Under the pieces are notes generated by a model. The model was not told the origin of the DNA and did no database searches. It saw only the letters and a program-made list of their open reading frames with translations. From NCBI GenBank assembly GCA_035489435.1, contig DATHKG010000015.1: a DNA stretch of 64,000 nt, one strand, 5' to 3'. Below are positions 32,346 through 41,629 of this stretch, piece after piece. The position numbers and the translations under genes were made by a program. How positions within the stretch are numbered: the first letter of the stretch is position 1; each line of letters begins with the position of its first letter. Source of the DNA: DATHKG01 sp035489435. GTDB lineage: Bacteria > Bacteroidota > Bacteroidia > Chitinophagales > Chitinophagaceae.

Positions 32346-34052
32346 ATGATGACATTCGAAGGGTTGGGTTTACATGCTTCATTGGTTCAGGCAACCGATG
32401 CATTAGGCTTTACAAACCCAACACCCATTCAGGAACAGGCGATTCCTGTATTATTAAGTGGCACAAAGGACCTGGTGGGTCTGGCTCAGACCGGAACAGG
32501 CAAAACTGCTGCATTTGGACTCCCATTGCTTCAATTGGTTGATGCTGCCCAAAAGCATCCGCAGGCACTGGTTATTTGTCCGACAAGAGAATTATGTATT
32601 CAGATAGTAAGTGAAATTGAGCTCTTCAAGAAGTTTATGCCGGCCATGCATGTGGTAGCGGTTTATGGAGGTACTTCAATCGGAATGCAGATCAGGGATC
32701 TGAAAAGAGGTGTACAGATTGTTGTGGCAACTCCCGGTCGTTTGATAGATCTTATTGAACGTAAAGCAATTAACCTGGAACAAATCAGCTATGTGGTGCT
32801 GGATGAAGCAGATGAGATGCTGAACATGGGTTTCCAGGAAGATATTGAGTTCATTCTTACCAATACACCCAAACGCGAAGCAACCTGGTTATTCAGTGCG
32901 ACTATGCCACAAGAGATCAAGCGTGTGAGCAAAAAGTACATGAAGGATCCGGTAGAAATTACAGTCGGAAAAAAGAATACTGCAAATAAGAATGTTGATC
33001 ACCAGTTCTATGTTGCATCGGCACATCACCGCTACGAAACCCTGAAAAGGATCATTGACTTTAACCCGGGGATCTATGGTATCGTTTTTACAAGAACCAA
33101 GATAGACGCCCAGACTATCGCTGAAAAACTCACCCGTGAAGGCTATGATATCGATGCGCTGCACGGTGATCTTACCCAGCAACAACGTGATAAGGTGATG
33201 GGAGAATTTCGCGAGAAAACACTCCAGTTACTTATTGCAACTGATGTGGCCGCCCGTGGAATTGATGTTAAGGATGTTTCTCATGTTATTAATTTCGAAC
33301 TTCCGGATGATATGGAAGTTTACACGCACCGCAGTGGTCGTACCGGCCGTGCAGGTAATACCGGTATCTGTATTTCGATTGTGCACAGCCGTGAGGTTGG
33401 CAAACTGAGACAGATTGAAAGAATGGTGCAGGTGCCTTTCCACAAGCTTGAAATTCCCACCGGCAAAGATGTTTGTCGCAAACAATTCTTCCACTTCATG
33501 GAAAAATTACTGAATGCGGATATCAGCCATGGGGATTATGAAACCTATGTTCCGATGCTGCAGGAAAAATTTGCGGACGTAACCAAGGAAGAGGTTCTGA
33601 AAAGAGTCGCTGCCATGGAGTTTGACAGGTTCCTGAAATATTATGAAAATGCGGAAGACCTGAATGTACGCGAAAGAGTACGCGAGTACCGCGAACCATC
33701 AGGTGTAGGAAGTGGTGACCGTCGTGAATTCGGCCGTGGTCGTGAAGGAAGAGATGGACGTGATCCGCGTGGCGCTGCTGAACGCCCGAGACGTGAGTTC
33801 AACTCTGGCGGAGACTTCGCTAAGTTATTTGTAAACCTCGGTACCAAGGACGGATTTTATAAAGCGAGCTTCCTGCAATTCATTCTCGATATGAGTGAAT
33901 TGAGTAAAGATGTTCTCGGACGCATAGACATGAAAGAGATGAACAGCTGGATCGAAATTGACCGCAAATCTGCCCAGCAGATGATTGCAGCACTGGACGG
34001 TAAAAAATATAAGGGCCGCAGCATTCGTATGAATGATGCCAATAGCCGGTAA
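32346..34052 (+). CDS. DEAD-box RNA helicase with DbpA-type RNA-binding domain
   Basis: A 568-residue helicase with all core motifs: Q motif GFTNPTPIQEQAIP, Walker A AQTGTGKTAAFG, PTRELCIQ, DEAD in VVLDEADEMLNMGFQ, SAT, and HRSGRTGRAGNTG. A charged RG/RE-rich linker (about 450-485) is followed by a C-terminal RBD of the DbpA/CsdA kind (FAKLFVNLGTKDGFYKAS, KGRSIRMND). It remodels RNA, probably in ribosome assembly or cold response. It is located within the aromatic amino acid cluster but has its own promoter-like site. Confidence 0.93.
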   Translation: MMTFEGLGLHASLVQATDALGFTNPTPIQEQAIPVLLSGTKDLVGLAQTGTGKTAAFGLPLLQLVDAAQKHPQALVICPTRELCIQIVSEIELFKKFMPAMHVVAVYGGTSIGMQIRDLKRGVQIVVATPGRLIDLIERKAINLEQISYVVLDEADEMLNMGFQEDIEFILTNTPKREATWLFSATMPQEIKRVSKKYMKDPVEITVGKKNTANKNVDHQFYVASAHHRYETLKRIIDFNPGIYGIVFTRTKIDAQTIAEKLTREGYDIDALHGDLTQQQRDKVMGEFREKTLQLLIATDVAARGIDVKDVSHVINFELPDDMEVYTHRSGRTGRAGNTGICISIVHSREVGKLRQIERMVQVPFHKLEIPTGKDVCRKQFFHFMEKLLNADISHGDYETYVPMLQEKFADVTKEEVLKRVAAMEFDRFLKYYENAEDLNVRERVREYREPSGVGSGDRREFGRGREGRDGRDPRGAAERPRREFNSGGDFAKLFVNLGTKDGFYKASFLQFILDMSELSKDVLGRIDMKEMNSWIEIDRKSAQQMIAALDGKKYKGRSIRMNDANSR

Positions 34053-34111
34053 CAAGGCAGCGATATTGGAAAAAAATATCAAAGAATTTATAAAGAAAAA
34101 ACGCTTCAACC

Positions 34112-35203
34112 ATGACAACAGTGGCAACTAAAAATGTACAGGAGATACTGCAGGAAAAATGGGGCAAAAGACCGCTCATTATTTCGGGACCATGCAGTGC
34201 AGAAACCGAGGAGCAGGTGATTGAAACCGCTACCCGCCTGGCTAATACCGGGAAAGTCGATATGCTTCGCGCAGGAATCTGGAAACCAAGAACAAGGCCC
34301 GGAAGTTTTGAAGGCATAGGCACCAAGGGTTTACCATGGTTGCAACAGGCGCGCAAGATAACAGGTCTTCCAACTGCAATAGAAGTTGCCACCGGGAAAC
34401 AGGTTGAAGATGCTTTGCATTTTGATGTTGATGTACTTTGGATCGGTGCCCGTACAACGGTTAACCCATTCAGCGTGCAGGAAGTGGCAGATGCCCTTCG
34501 CGGTGCCAAGGTACCGGTGCTGATAAAGAATCCGATCAATCCCGATCTTGAATTATGGATAGGGGCAGTTGAGCGTGTTGCAAAAGCAGGTATCACGCAG
34601 ATCGGTCTGATCCACCGTGGATTTAGTTCATATGGTAACACGGAGTACAGGAATGCCCCGATGTGGCACCTTGCCATCGAAATGAAACGTCGTAACCCAG
34701 GTATGATGCTGATCAATGATCCTTCTCATATTTGTGGACGCCGTGATATCCTGCTTGATGTTGCTCAAAAAGCAATTGACCTTGACTACGATGGACTGAT
34801 GATCGAAAGTCATATTGACCCTGATAATGCCTGGAGCGATGCAAAACAACAGGTAACACCAGAGCGCCTGGCCGAAATGCTTGGTGAGATTATCTGGAGA
34901 AAGGAAGATATTAATTCAGAAGAATACCATGCAGCACTGGAAAAGCTGCGTCAGCAAATCAATCACCTTGATGATGAGTTGATGCAGGTGCTTGGTCAGC
35001 GGATGAAGATTGCCGAAAAAATCGGTCAGTACAAAAAAGATAATAACATCACCATCCTGCAAACCAATCGCTGGAATGAGATCCTTGAAAGGGCCTTTGC
35101 CAAAGGAGAAAAGCTGGGATTAAGCAAAGACTTCATCACCAAATACTTCGATGCTGTTCACATGGAGTCAATCAGCCATCAGAACAACGTCATGAATTCA
35201 TAA
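34112..35203 (+). CDS. bifunctional DAHP synthase (class I-beta) / chorismate mutase
   Basis: A 363-residue fusion. Residues 1-265 form a KDO8P-type DAHP synthase (RPLIISGPCSAETEEQVIET, AGIWKPRTRPGSFEGIGTKG, NPINPDLELWIGAVERVAKA, DPSHICGRRD). Residues 272-363 are an AroQ-type chorismate mutase (EEYHAALEKLRQQINHLDDE, QRMKIAEKIGQYK). It condenses PEP and erythrose 4-phosphate at the pathway entry and isomerises chorismate to prephenate. This explains why pheA has no mutase domain. The order synthase-mutase is usual in Bacteroidota. A strong terminator follows. Confidence 0.95.
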   Translation: MTTVATKNVQEILQEKWGKRPLIISGPCSAETEEQVIETATRLANTGKVDMLRAGIWKPRTRPGSFEGIGTKGLPWLQQARKITGLPTAIEVATGKQVEDALHFDVDVLWIGARTTVNPFSVQEVADALRGAKVPVLIKNPINPDLELWIGAVERVAKAGITQIGLIHRGFSSYGNTEYRNAPMWHLAIEMKRRNPGMMLINDPSHICGRRDILLDVAQKAIDLDYDGLMIESHIDPDNAWSDAKQQVTPERLAEMLGEIIWRKEDINSEEYHAALEKLRQQINHLDDELMQVLGQRMKIAEKIGQYKKDNNITILQTNRWNEILERAFAKGEKLGLSKDFITKYFDAVHMESISHQNNVMNS

Positions 35204-35208
35204 ATCTA

Positions 35209-35238
35209 CGGGACAGGTTTTCCTGTCCCGTTTTTTTT
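35209..35238 (+). terminator. strong Rho-independent terminator
   Basis: CGGGACAGG (35209-35217), loop TTTT, CCTGTCCCG (35222-35230), then eight T to 35238. The perfect 9-bp GC-rich stem begins six bases after the DAHP synthase stop, and so separates this unit from the transposase-like/aroB unit. Confidence 0.95.
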
Positions 35239-35392
35239 ACAAGTTCTGTTTGCCAGGGTTTTATCACTTTTTTGCTGACTGTTCAGGATTTCCTTAACAG
35301 CTTTGGTGGTTTAGCCGGTGGTGAATTATGTTTTGATTACCCCGGTACCTTTCCATTGAATTGCTTTACATCCTAATTAACTGCGGTTATAC

Positions 35393-35824
35393 ATGACTGA
35401 TAGTCACACCAGGACTTTTCTTTTCATCCATGTTATCTGGACCACTTTAAACAGGGCCCCGATATTGAAGAAGCCGGTCAGAATGGTACTGTTTTCGTTT
35501 CTTCAGAAAAACAGTGAAGAAAAAGGCATCAGGATCATTACGATCCAGGGGGTGGAGGATCATATACATGTTCTTTTACAATTAAATCCCGCTCAAAACC
35601 TTTCGCAGGTAGTGCGGAGCCTTAAAAATGATGCAGCAGTCTGGCTGAAAGACACGAATCTCCTGGATAGTGAACTGGAATGGCAACCCGAATTTGCAGC
35701 TTATACTGTTAGCCCCAGCGGCGTAAAACAAGTGATGGAATTTATTGCGAACCAGGAGGTTTATCATAAAACGAAAACACTGGAATCGGAACTGGCCGTA
35801 TTTGATAAAAACTATATTGAATGA
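35393..35824 (+). CDS. Y1 (IS200-like) transposase-family protein lacking the catalytic tyrosine
   Basis: 143 residues with the Y1_Tnp fold pattern: FIHVIWTTLNRAPILKK at the start and the HUH pair His57/His59 in VEDHIHVLLQL. The C-terminal helix reads VMEFIANQEVYHKTKT, where IS200-like enzymes have YIxNQ. The catalytic Tyr is therefore Phe117 (TTT at 35741-35743), while the glutamine ligand remains. The tail beyond is short. The stop overlaps the aroB ATG in ATGA (35821-35824). No flanking terminal hairpins were found. I infer a domesticated protein, nuclease-dead and possibly nucleic-acid-binding, translationally coupled to aroB. Confidence 0.85.
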   Translation: MTDSHTRTFLFIHVIWTTLNRAPILKKPVRMVLFSFLQKNSEEKGIRIITIQGVEDHIHVLLQLNPAQNLSQVVRSLKNDAAVWLKDTNLLDSELEWQPEFAAYTVSPSGVKQVMEFIANQEVYHKTKTLESELAVFDKNYIE

Positions 35825-36834
35825 AAAAAGTCTCCTATACTTTTTCAACCCAAACCACGGATTATTATTTTGATGGCGAGTTTGCCAGGCTTGAAGAACT
35901 GGTCGACAAAACACAGGCTGTGCTGATAACGGATGAAAACGTTTTTAGTGCCCATAGAAAAAAATTTACCGGGTGGAAATATATAATTGTTCCCGCCGGC
36001 GAGCAATTCAAGGTGCAGTCAACAGTTAACAGCATCATCGAAAGGCTTATCGGTTTCAATGCTGACCGAAAAACATTTATTGTTGGCATTGGTGGTGGGG
36101 TGATTACAGATCTTACAGGTTTTGTTGCCTCAACTTATATGCGTGGTTTGCGCTTTGGTTTTTTGCCAACCACAATTCTTTCAATGGTTGATGCATCTAT
36201 AGGCGGCAAAAATGGTATAGATGTTGGGCTGTATAAAAACCTGGTAGGTATTATAAGGCAACCTTCTTTTTTACTATATGATGTTTCTCTTTTGAAATCT
36301 TTGCCGCACACAGAGTGGGTAAGCGGTTTCGCTGAGATCATAAAACATAGCTGTATCAAAGATCTTCGTTTGTTTAAGGAACTCGAACAACATAGACTAT
36401 CATTTTATAAAAGAGATTTGCCGGCTTTAAAAAAACTGATCCGCCGTAATGCTGTAATCAAATCCGATGTAGTGAAAGCAGATGAGTTTGAAACCGGTGA
36501 AAGAAAATTGTTGAACTTCGGGCATACATTGGGGCATGCGATTGAAAATATGTATAAGCTGTCTCATGGCAAGGCTATAGCGGTGGGGATGACAGTTGCC
36601 AGTGAATTATCCGAAACTTTGACCGGTTTTCGCGAAACGGAGCGGGTAGTAAAAGTATTGTCGCAGTATGGTTTGCCCACCTATATGGAATATGATAAAG
36701 TAAAGGCTTTTAATGTTCTCCGGATGGATAAAAAGAAAGATGCTGATAAAATGAACTTTGTATTATTGAAGAAGATAGGTAAGGCTGTGGTCCACCCGAT
36801 TCCTTTGATTGAGCTGGAAAAGATCTTTAGTTAA
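35821..36834 (+). CDS. aroB: 3-dehydroquinate synthase
   Basis: A 337-residue enzyme with the expected NAD and substrate motifs: GIGGGVITDLTGFVAS, PTTILSMVDASIGGKNGID, SGFAEIIKHSCI, and LLNFGHTLGHAIE with the zinc histidine. It converts DAHP to 3-dehydroquinate. It is slightly short relative to 350-360-residue homologues, but all motifs are present. Its ATG lies inside the stop overlap of the transposase-like gene, so its translation may depend on that gene. Confidence 0.95.
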   Translation: MKKVSYTFSTQTTDYYFDGEFARLEELVDKTQAVLITDENVFSAHRKKFTGWKYIIVPAGEQFKVQSTVNSIIERLIGFNADRKTFIVGIGGGVITDLTGFVASTYMRGLRFGFLPTTILSMVDASIGGKNGIDVGLYKNLVGIIRQPSFLLYDVSLLKSLPHTEWVSGFAEIIKHSCIKDLRLFKELEQHRLSFYKRDLPALKKLIRRNAVIKSDVVKADEFETGERKLLNFGHTLGHAIENMYKLSHGKAIAVGMTVASELSETLTGFRETERVVKVLSQYGLPTYMEYDKVKAFNVLRMDKKKDADKMNFVLLKKIGKAVVHPIPLIELEKIFS

Positions 36835-36911
36835 AAATCGGGACCTCAACAAACCAGGATCGCAACAAACTGAGATTTCAAATAGATACTTAACAACATT
36901 GACTTTATAAA

Positions 36912-38183
36912 ATGATTGCAACAGTTACACCTTCGTTTTTGACTGGTTCCATCCAGGCCCCCACATCGAAAAGCTCCATGCAGCGCGCTTGTGCTGCTGC
37001 ACTATTGGTTAATGGAACAAGCATCATTAAAAATCCCGGTCATAGTAATGACGACCGTGCGGCGATTGAGGTGATCACGGCGCTCGGAGCAAAGGTTTAT
37101 TGGGTTGGGGGAAACCTGGAAATTGTAAGTTCAGGTGTTAAACCGGTTTCCAATACTATCGATTGCGGAGAAAGCGGATTGGGCATAAGAATGTTTACGC
37201 CAATAGCTGCCCTGAGCGAACAGGCGATTACCATAACAGGTTCCGGTAGCCTTACAACCAGGCCCATGAATTTTTTTGATGAGATATTTCCTTTACTAGG
37301 GATAACAATTCAATCCAATAGTGGCAAACTTCCGCTTCAAATAAATGGTCCGCTGAAACCGGCAAATATTGAAGTCGACGGATCATTGAGCTCACAGTTC
37401 CTCACGGGCCTTTTAATGGCCTTTGCTGCAGCTGGCGCCAGTGATGTGGCTATCAAAGTAAATAACCTCACCAGCAAGCCTTATATCGATCTCACACTGG
37501 CAGTGATGAAACATTTTGGTGTGCAGGTCGAAAACCGGAACTATGAATCTTTCTATTTTCCACCAAAAAAAGAAACTGCTGGTTATCAACCTCATTCCTA
37601 CACAGTGGAAGGAGACTGGAGCGGTGCCGCATTTTTATTGGTGGCTGGTGCCATTGCCGGGAATATTACTGTAAAGGGCCTGGATGTACATTCAACCCAG
37701 GCAGATAAGGCAGTACTACATGCCCTCTCCGCAGCAGGCGCTGTTATGTCGATTGAAACGGGACAAATCAATATAGCAACCACTTCTTTAAAAGCTTTTC
37801 AATTCAATGCGATGGAATGCCCGGATCTGTTTCCTCCACTGGTTGCCCTGGCTGCCTGTTGCGAAGGTAAATCGGTAATCGAAGGCGTGAACAGGCTTGC
37901 GCACAAAGAAAGCGACCGGGGACTTACCTTGCAGGAGGAGTTTGGAAAGATGGGAATTAAGATTGTGTTGCAGGATAATTTGATGATCATCGAGGGTTCA
38001 ACCGGATTGAAAGGAGCAACAGTACATTCGCGTCATGATCACCGGATAGCTATGGCTTGTGCCGTGGCAGCGCTGAAAGCTGACAAACCGGTAATTATCG
38101 AAGTTGCCGATGCCATCAATAAATCTTATCCTGATTTCTATGATAACATCAGGTTGCTCGGGGCGAATGTTGAATATAAATAA
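36912..38183 (+). CDS. aroA: 3-phosphoshikimate 1-carboxyvinyltransferase (EPSP synthase)
   Basis: A 423-residue enzyme. The N-terminal SKS motif is in QAPTSKSSMQRACAAALL. CGESGLGIRMF and TGSGSLTTRPM mark the first domain. SSQFLTGLLMAF, KESDRGLTLQEEFGKMG and HSRHDHRIAMACAVAALK mark the second. It joins PEP and shikimate 3-phosphate. The gene follows aroB by 77 bases. Its stop codon is the first base triplet of a TAA-rich tandem array leading to aroC. Confidence 0.95.
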   Translation: MIATVTPSFLTGSIQAPTSKSSMQRACAAALLVNGTSIIKNPGHSNDDRAAIEVITALGAKVYWVGGNLEIVSSGVKPVSNTIDCGESGLGIRMFTPIAALSEQAITITGSGSLTTRPMNFFDEIFPLLGITIQSNSGKLPLQINGPLKPANIEVDGSLSSQFLTGLLMAFAAAGASDVAIKVNNLTSKPYIDLTLAVMKHFGVQVENRNYESFYFPPKKETAGYQPHSYTVEGDWSGAAFLLVAGAIAGNITVKGLDVHSTQADKAVLHALSAAGAVMSIETGQINIATTSLKAFQFNAMECPDLFPPLVALAACCEGKSVIEGVNRLAHKESDRGLTLQEEFGKMGIKIVLQDNLMIIEGSTGLKGATVHSRHDHRIAMACAVAALKADKPVIIEVADAINKSYPDFYDNIRLLGANVEYK

Positions 38184-38264
38184 GCAAGAAGTAATAAGCA
38201 AGAAGTAACAAGAAGTAAAATAAGCAAGAAGTAACAAGAAGTAAAATAAGGAAGAAGTAAAATA
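38181..38264 (+). repeat. AAGCAAGAAGTAA-type tandem array starting at the aroA stop codon
   Basis: From the aroA TAA (38181-38183) the sequence is a mosaic of AAGCAAGAAGTAA and CAAGAAGTAAAAT units up to 38264, just before aroC. A 26-base composite unit occurs twice. Nearly every unit carries TAA. The array occupies essentially all of the aroA-aroC gap. Confidence 0.9.
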
Positions 38265-38271
38265 ATTTGCA

Positions 38272-39300
38272 ATGAATGCATTTGGTAGACTTTTCAAAAT
38301 TGCCATTTTTGGTGAATCGCATGGCGAAAGTGTAGGATTGAATATTGACGGTTGTCCGGCTGGTTTGCCTTTAACTGTTGAAGATTTTCTTGAAGACACT
38401 GAAAGAAGAAAAGGAGGTAACCAAAAAGGTACCACACCGCGTAAGGAAGACGATCTTCCTATTTTTAAAAGTGGAGTCTTCAACAACAAAACAACAGGTG
38501 CCCCGATTACCATTTTATTTGAAAACAATAATACGCGTTCAGGTGATTATGAAAAACAACGCGCCGTTCCACGTCCGGGTCATGCAGATTTTGTGGCACA
38601 TCAAAAATATGGTGGCTATGAAGATTTCAGGGGTGGTGGACATTTCAGCGGCCGCCTCACTGTTGCCCTCGTTGCAGCGGGTGTGATCGCAAAAAAATTA
38701 TTGAAGGGTGTAAAGGTTGTTGCAACGATCACCGAAATTGGTGGCATAGCTGATCCTGAAGCCGGCTTACAACGCGCTATTGATGCTAAGGATTCGGTTG
38801 GAGGAATTGTTGAATGCCGCGTGAGTGGTTTGCCCGTAAGCATCGGTGAACCATTTTTTGATTCGGTAGAATCCGTTCTTGCCCATGCTGTTTTCGCTAT
38901 TCCTGCAGTTCGTGGTATCGAATTCGGAACCGGTTTTGCTGCTGCGAAAATGTTTGGCAGTGAACACAACGATGCCATAGAAGATAACACTGGTAAAACA
39001 CGAACCAATCACGCAGGTGGGGTAGTAGGTGGTATTACCAACGGGAATGAACTTGTGTTCAGGATCGCCATCAAGCCGACTTCTTCGACACCAAAACTTC
39101 AGCAGACTTTAAACTGGGAGACCAACCAGGTAGAATCATTTTCAGTAAAAGGCCGACATGATCTTTGTATCGCCTTACGCGTGCCTGTGATACTGGAAGC
39201 CGTTACAGCTATGGTACTTGCAGATCTTATGATGATTGAGCAAAAGATTCCCCGTGTTATTGCTGAAATACCGGTACAAAACCAATCTCAAACCAGTTGA
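38272..39300 (+). CDS. aroC: chorismate synthase
   Basis: A 342-residue FMN-dependent enzyme. It starts with the signature FGRLFKIAIFGESHGESVGL. It also has RPGHADFVAHQKYG, GGHFSGRLTVALVAAG, NHAGGVVGGITNGNELVFR, KPTSSTPKLQQT and GRHDLCIALRVPVILEAVTA. It converts EPSP to chorismate. It is the third aro gene of the unit transposase-like gene-aroB-aroA-aroC. Confidence 0.97.
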   Translation: MNAFGRLFKIAIFGESHGESVGLNIDGCPAGLPLTVEDFLEDTERRKGGNQKGTTPRKEDDLPIFKSGVFNNKTTGAPITILFENNNTRSGDYEKQRAVPRPGHADFVAHQKYGGYEDFRGGGHFSGRLTVALVAAGVIAKKLLKGVKVVATITEIGGIADPEAGLQRAIDAKDSVGGIVECRVSGLPVSIGEPFFDSVESVLAHAVFAIPAVRGIEFGTGFAAAKMFGSEHNDAIEDNTGKTRTNHAGGVVGGITNGNELVFRIAIKPTSSTPKLQQTLNWETNQVESFSVKGRHDLCIALRVPVILEAVTAMVLADLMMIEQKIPRVIAEIPVQNQSQTS

Positions 39301-39334
39301 ATCGCATAAATTAATCCTTCCATAAAACGAATTT

Positions 39335-39640
39335 ATGCACCAATATATCATAAACGCATCCCTCCAGATAATTCCTGTTGTTGAAGATCGTCATCCTTAT
39401 TTATGGGTTGATGAAGCTATTTCGATCATCGAAGATTCAGGAATCTCATATGATGTTGGTCCTTTTGCTACAGTGCTTGAAGGTACCTATGACCAGGTAA
39501 TGAAAGTTATCAACGATGTGAATGAGTTCCTCCTTAGCAAAGGTTGTTCGGAATGGATCAGCAATATCCAGATTCAGATCAGATCGGGTGGAGATATCAC
39601 CGGTGATGAAAAGACTAGTAAATTCAAATCCACTTTTTAG
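39335..39640 (+). CDS. MTH1187/YkoF-like thiamine-binding family protein
   Basis: 101 residues of the DUF77 family: INASLQIIPVVEDRHPYLW, a SYDVGPFATVLEGTYDQVMKV core and LSKGCSEWISNIQIQIRSGG. These ferredoxin-like dimers bind thiamine or hydroxymethylpyrimidine in some species. The gene follows aroC by 34 bases and probably shares its transcript. A link to aromatic synthesis is not known. Confidence 0.85.
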   Translation: MHQYIINASLQIIPVVEDRHPYLWVDEAISIIEDSGISYDVGPFATVLEGTYDQVMKVINDVNEFLLSKGCSEWISNIQIQIRSGGDITGDEKTSKFKSTF

Positions 39641-39781
39641 TAGTTGTTCAGTTTAGGTTGTCCAAATACCTGAGTCCAACAAAATAATAATAAAACCAAC
39701 CAAAACTTAATCATCATCATATTGGTGGTTTAGACATTTTTCAACAATGGTGATATCAAGATCCTGTTCTGAAAATCCTTA

Positions 39782-41629
39782 TCAATTATTTTCAATTACA
39801 GGCAGTTGAATATAAGAAGCAAATTGACTATTGCAATAAATGGTCTGCGTTGCTTTAATAAAATCAGCCTCTTTTGCTTCAAAAATATTGGAAACATACT
39901 TTTGAGGATTTCTGTCAATTACGGGGAACCACGAACTCTGGATCTGTACCATCAATTTATGTCCGCGTCGAAAAACATGGTTTATGCTGTGCAGATCAAT
40001 AATAAATTCTTCTGGTTTTCCTGGTGTCAATGGGGAAGGAGTGGTAAAACTTTTTCTGAAACGGCCCCTGAAGACTTCCATGGCAACTGGCAATTGATAA
40101 CCGCTCATCTGTATTTGTTGTGTGTCAATATCCGGATATACATCAATTAGTTTAACTACAAAGTCAGCGTCTGTGCCTGTTGTGCTCGCGAAAATATGTG
40201 CCATTATTTTTCCCGTAACAGTAAGATCTGAAATTAGTGCTTCAGTAGAAAATGCGGACACATCCGGTCTGGATGCGACAAAGCGTTGATCATCCACGTG
40301 CCATGAATTCCAACGACTTCCTTCGCCATAAGTGGCTTCAATTGGTTGAGGTCTATATGGCACGGGTTTAGCAGGATCACTAACATATTTAACGTTAGCC
40401 AAACTGTTTTTAGGTTTTGTAAAGCCCGCCGAATTGTCGGAATTAATATAAAGTTTTTTGATTTCGCTGGTTTTACCTGGCCACTTATCATAAGACTGCC
40501 ACGTGTTGGATCCGGTCTGATAACAATTTGCTTCCTCAAACTTTCCATCACCAATATCCTTGAGCCAAAAGTCAAACCATTGTTTCTGGATTTTCTGAAA
40601 GCGCGAAACCGTGTTATCCAGGAAGCTTATTTTACCAAGACTATCCACTTTAGGTGCCGCCCAGTAACCATGACTCCAGGGTCCAAGAATAATATAGTTT
40701 TTATTCAGGCTGTCCTTCTTTTCAAGCTTTTCATACAAGGCCTGTGGCCCATTTAAGTCTTCCTGATCATAATAGCCACCAACGTGAAGAATGGGTATCT
40801 GGGGGTAATTGATATTTATGAGGGCTGACCTTTTTATCCAGAATGTATCATAATCAGGATGGCTTGCAAAATTGTTCCAGGTGGGAACTGATCCATTAAA
40901 ATATTTATCATTCACATTTTTAAGGGATCCAAGTTTTAAAAACCAATCGAACATATCGTATTGGGGGAAAGGATAACTACTAAAACTGTCTTTTGCATGT
41001 TCCATCCCATAGCTGTATTCGAAGCCATAACTTAAACGGAATGCACCGTTGTGATGAAAATCATCACCAAGGAACATGTCGGCGAATGGTGCCTGGGGGG
41101 AACTTGCCCTAAGTGCAGGATGTGGATCAACGCAAGCTTGTAAGGCCATATATCCGTCGTATGAAATACCCAGGATACCGGCGCGACCGTTGTTGTTCGC
41201 AATATTTTTTATTAACCATTCAATCGTATCCCAGGTATCCGTGCTTTCATCAGATTTGTTTTTATCGGCCTGGTGATATAAAGGACGAATCATTTCAAAT
41301 TTACCTTCGCTTCTATACCTGCCACGAATGTCCTGGAAAACCCAAATATATCCCGACCTCGCAAAGTCTCCATAATAGGGAGTCCATTTCAAAACATTGA
41401 CTGATGAGTCGTCAGTCCCTGATGCATCTGCTCCATAGGGCGTACGATTTAATAAAAATGGGACTGCCTTACTGTGATTATTTGGATATAGGACCACTGT
41501 AAAAAGTTTGACACCATCACGCATGGGGATCATAAATACTTTTTTGGTCATCGTAGAGACTGTGTCCTGTGCAAAAGAGAAAACAACCACCGTGAAAACA
41601 AAAAATAGCAACGAAGCACTTTTTTTCAT
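39782..41629 (-). CDS. CocE/NonD family hydrolase (X-Pro dipeptidyl-peptidase-like)
   Basis: A 615-residue secreted enzyme with signal peptide KSASLLFFVFTVVVFSFAQ. The alpha/beta-hydrolase catalytic serine is in GILGISYDGYMALQACVDPH (GxSYxG). Lid and cap segments follow (GDDFHHNGAFRLSYGFEYSY), then ILHVGGYYDQEDLNGPQALY and the WSHGYW histidine. A C-terminal jelly-roll domain is of the X-Pro peptidase kind (about 400-600). It would hydrolyse acyl or peptide esters, or glutaryl/prolyl substrates, outside the cytoplasm. It is a single gene with no linked partner. Confidence 0.9.
   Translation of the reverse strand: MKKSASLLFFVFTVVVFSFAQDTVSTMTKKVFMIPMRDGVKLFTVVLYPNNHSKAVPFLLNRTPYGADASGTDDSSVNVLKWTPYYGDFARSGYIWVFQDIRGRYRSEGKFEMIRPLYHQADKNKSDESTDTWDTIEWLIKNIANNNGRAGILGISYDGYMALQACVDPHPALRASSPQAPFADMFLGDDFHHNGAFRLSYGFEYSYGMEHAKDSFSSYPFPQYDMFDWFLKLGSLKNVNDKYFNGSVPTWNNFASHPDYDTFWIKRSALININYPQIPILHVGGYYDQEDLNGPQALYEKLEKKDSLNKNYIILGPWSHGYWAAPKVDSLGKISFLDNTVSRFQKIQKQWFDFWLKDIGDGKFEEANCYQTGSNTWQSYDKWPGKTSEIKKLYINSDNSAGFTKPKNSLANVKYVSDPAKPVPYRPQPIEATYGEGSRWNSWHVDDQRFVASRPDVSAFSTEALISDLTVTGKIMAHIFASTTGTDADFVVKLIDVYPDIDTQQIQMSGYQLPVAMEVFRGRFRKSFTTPSPLTPGKPEEFIIDLHSINHVFRRGHKLMVQIQSSWFPVIDRNPQKYVSNIFEAKEADFIKATQTIYCNSQFASYIQLPVIENN

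Noticed and set aside
33880..34716. 278-codon minus-strand frame across the helicase end and DAHP synthase start
   Set aside because: It is a shadow of two strong plus-strand genes and its composition is typical of antisense translation.
35393..35824. Active IS200/IS605 element
   Set aside because: The catalytic Tyr is replaced by Phe, no terminal hairpins or TnpB are found, and the gene overlaps aroB.
38181..38264. CRISPR or origin iterons
   Set aside because: Unit length is irregular, there are no spacers, no dnaA or rep gene is near, and it lies inside an aro transcription unit.
37998..38528. Long minus-strand reading frame of 176 codons across the aroA-aroC junction
   Set aside because: It overlaps two well-supported aro genes on the other strand. 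Its hydrophobic stretch comes from reading the AAGAAGTAA array backwards.
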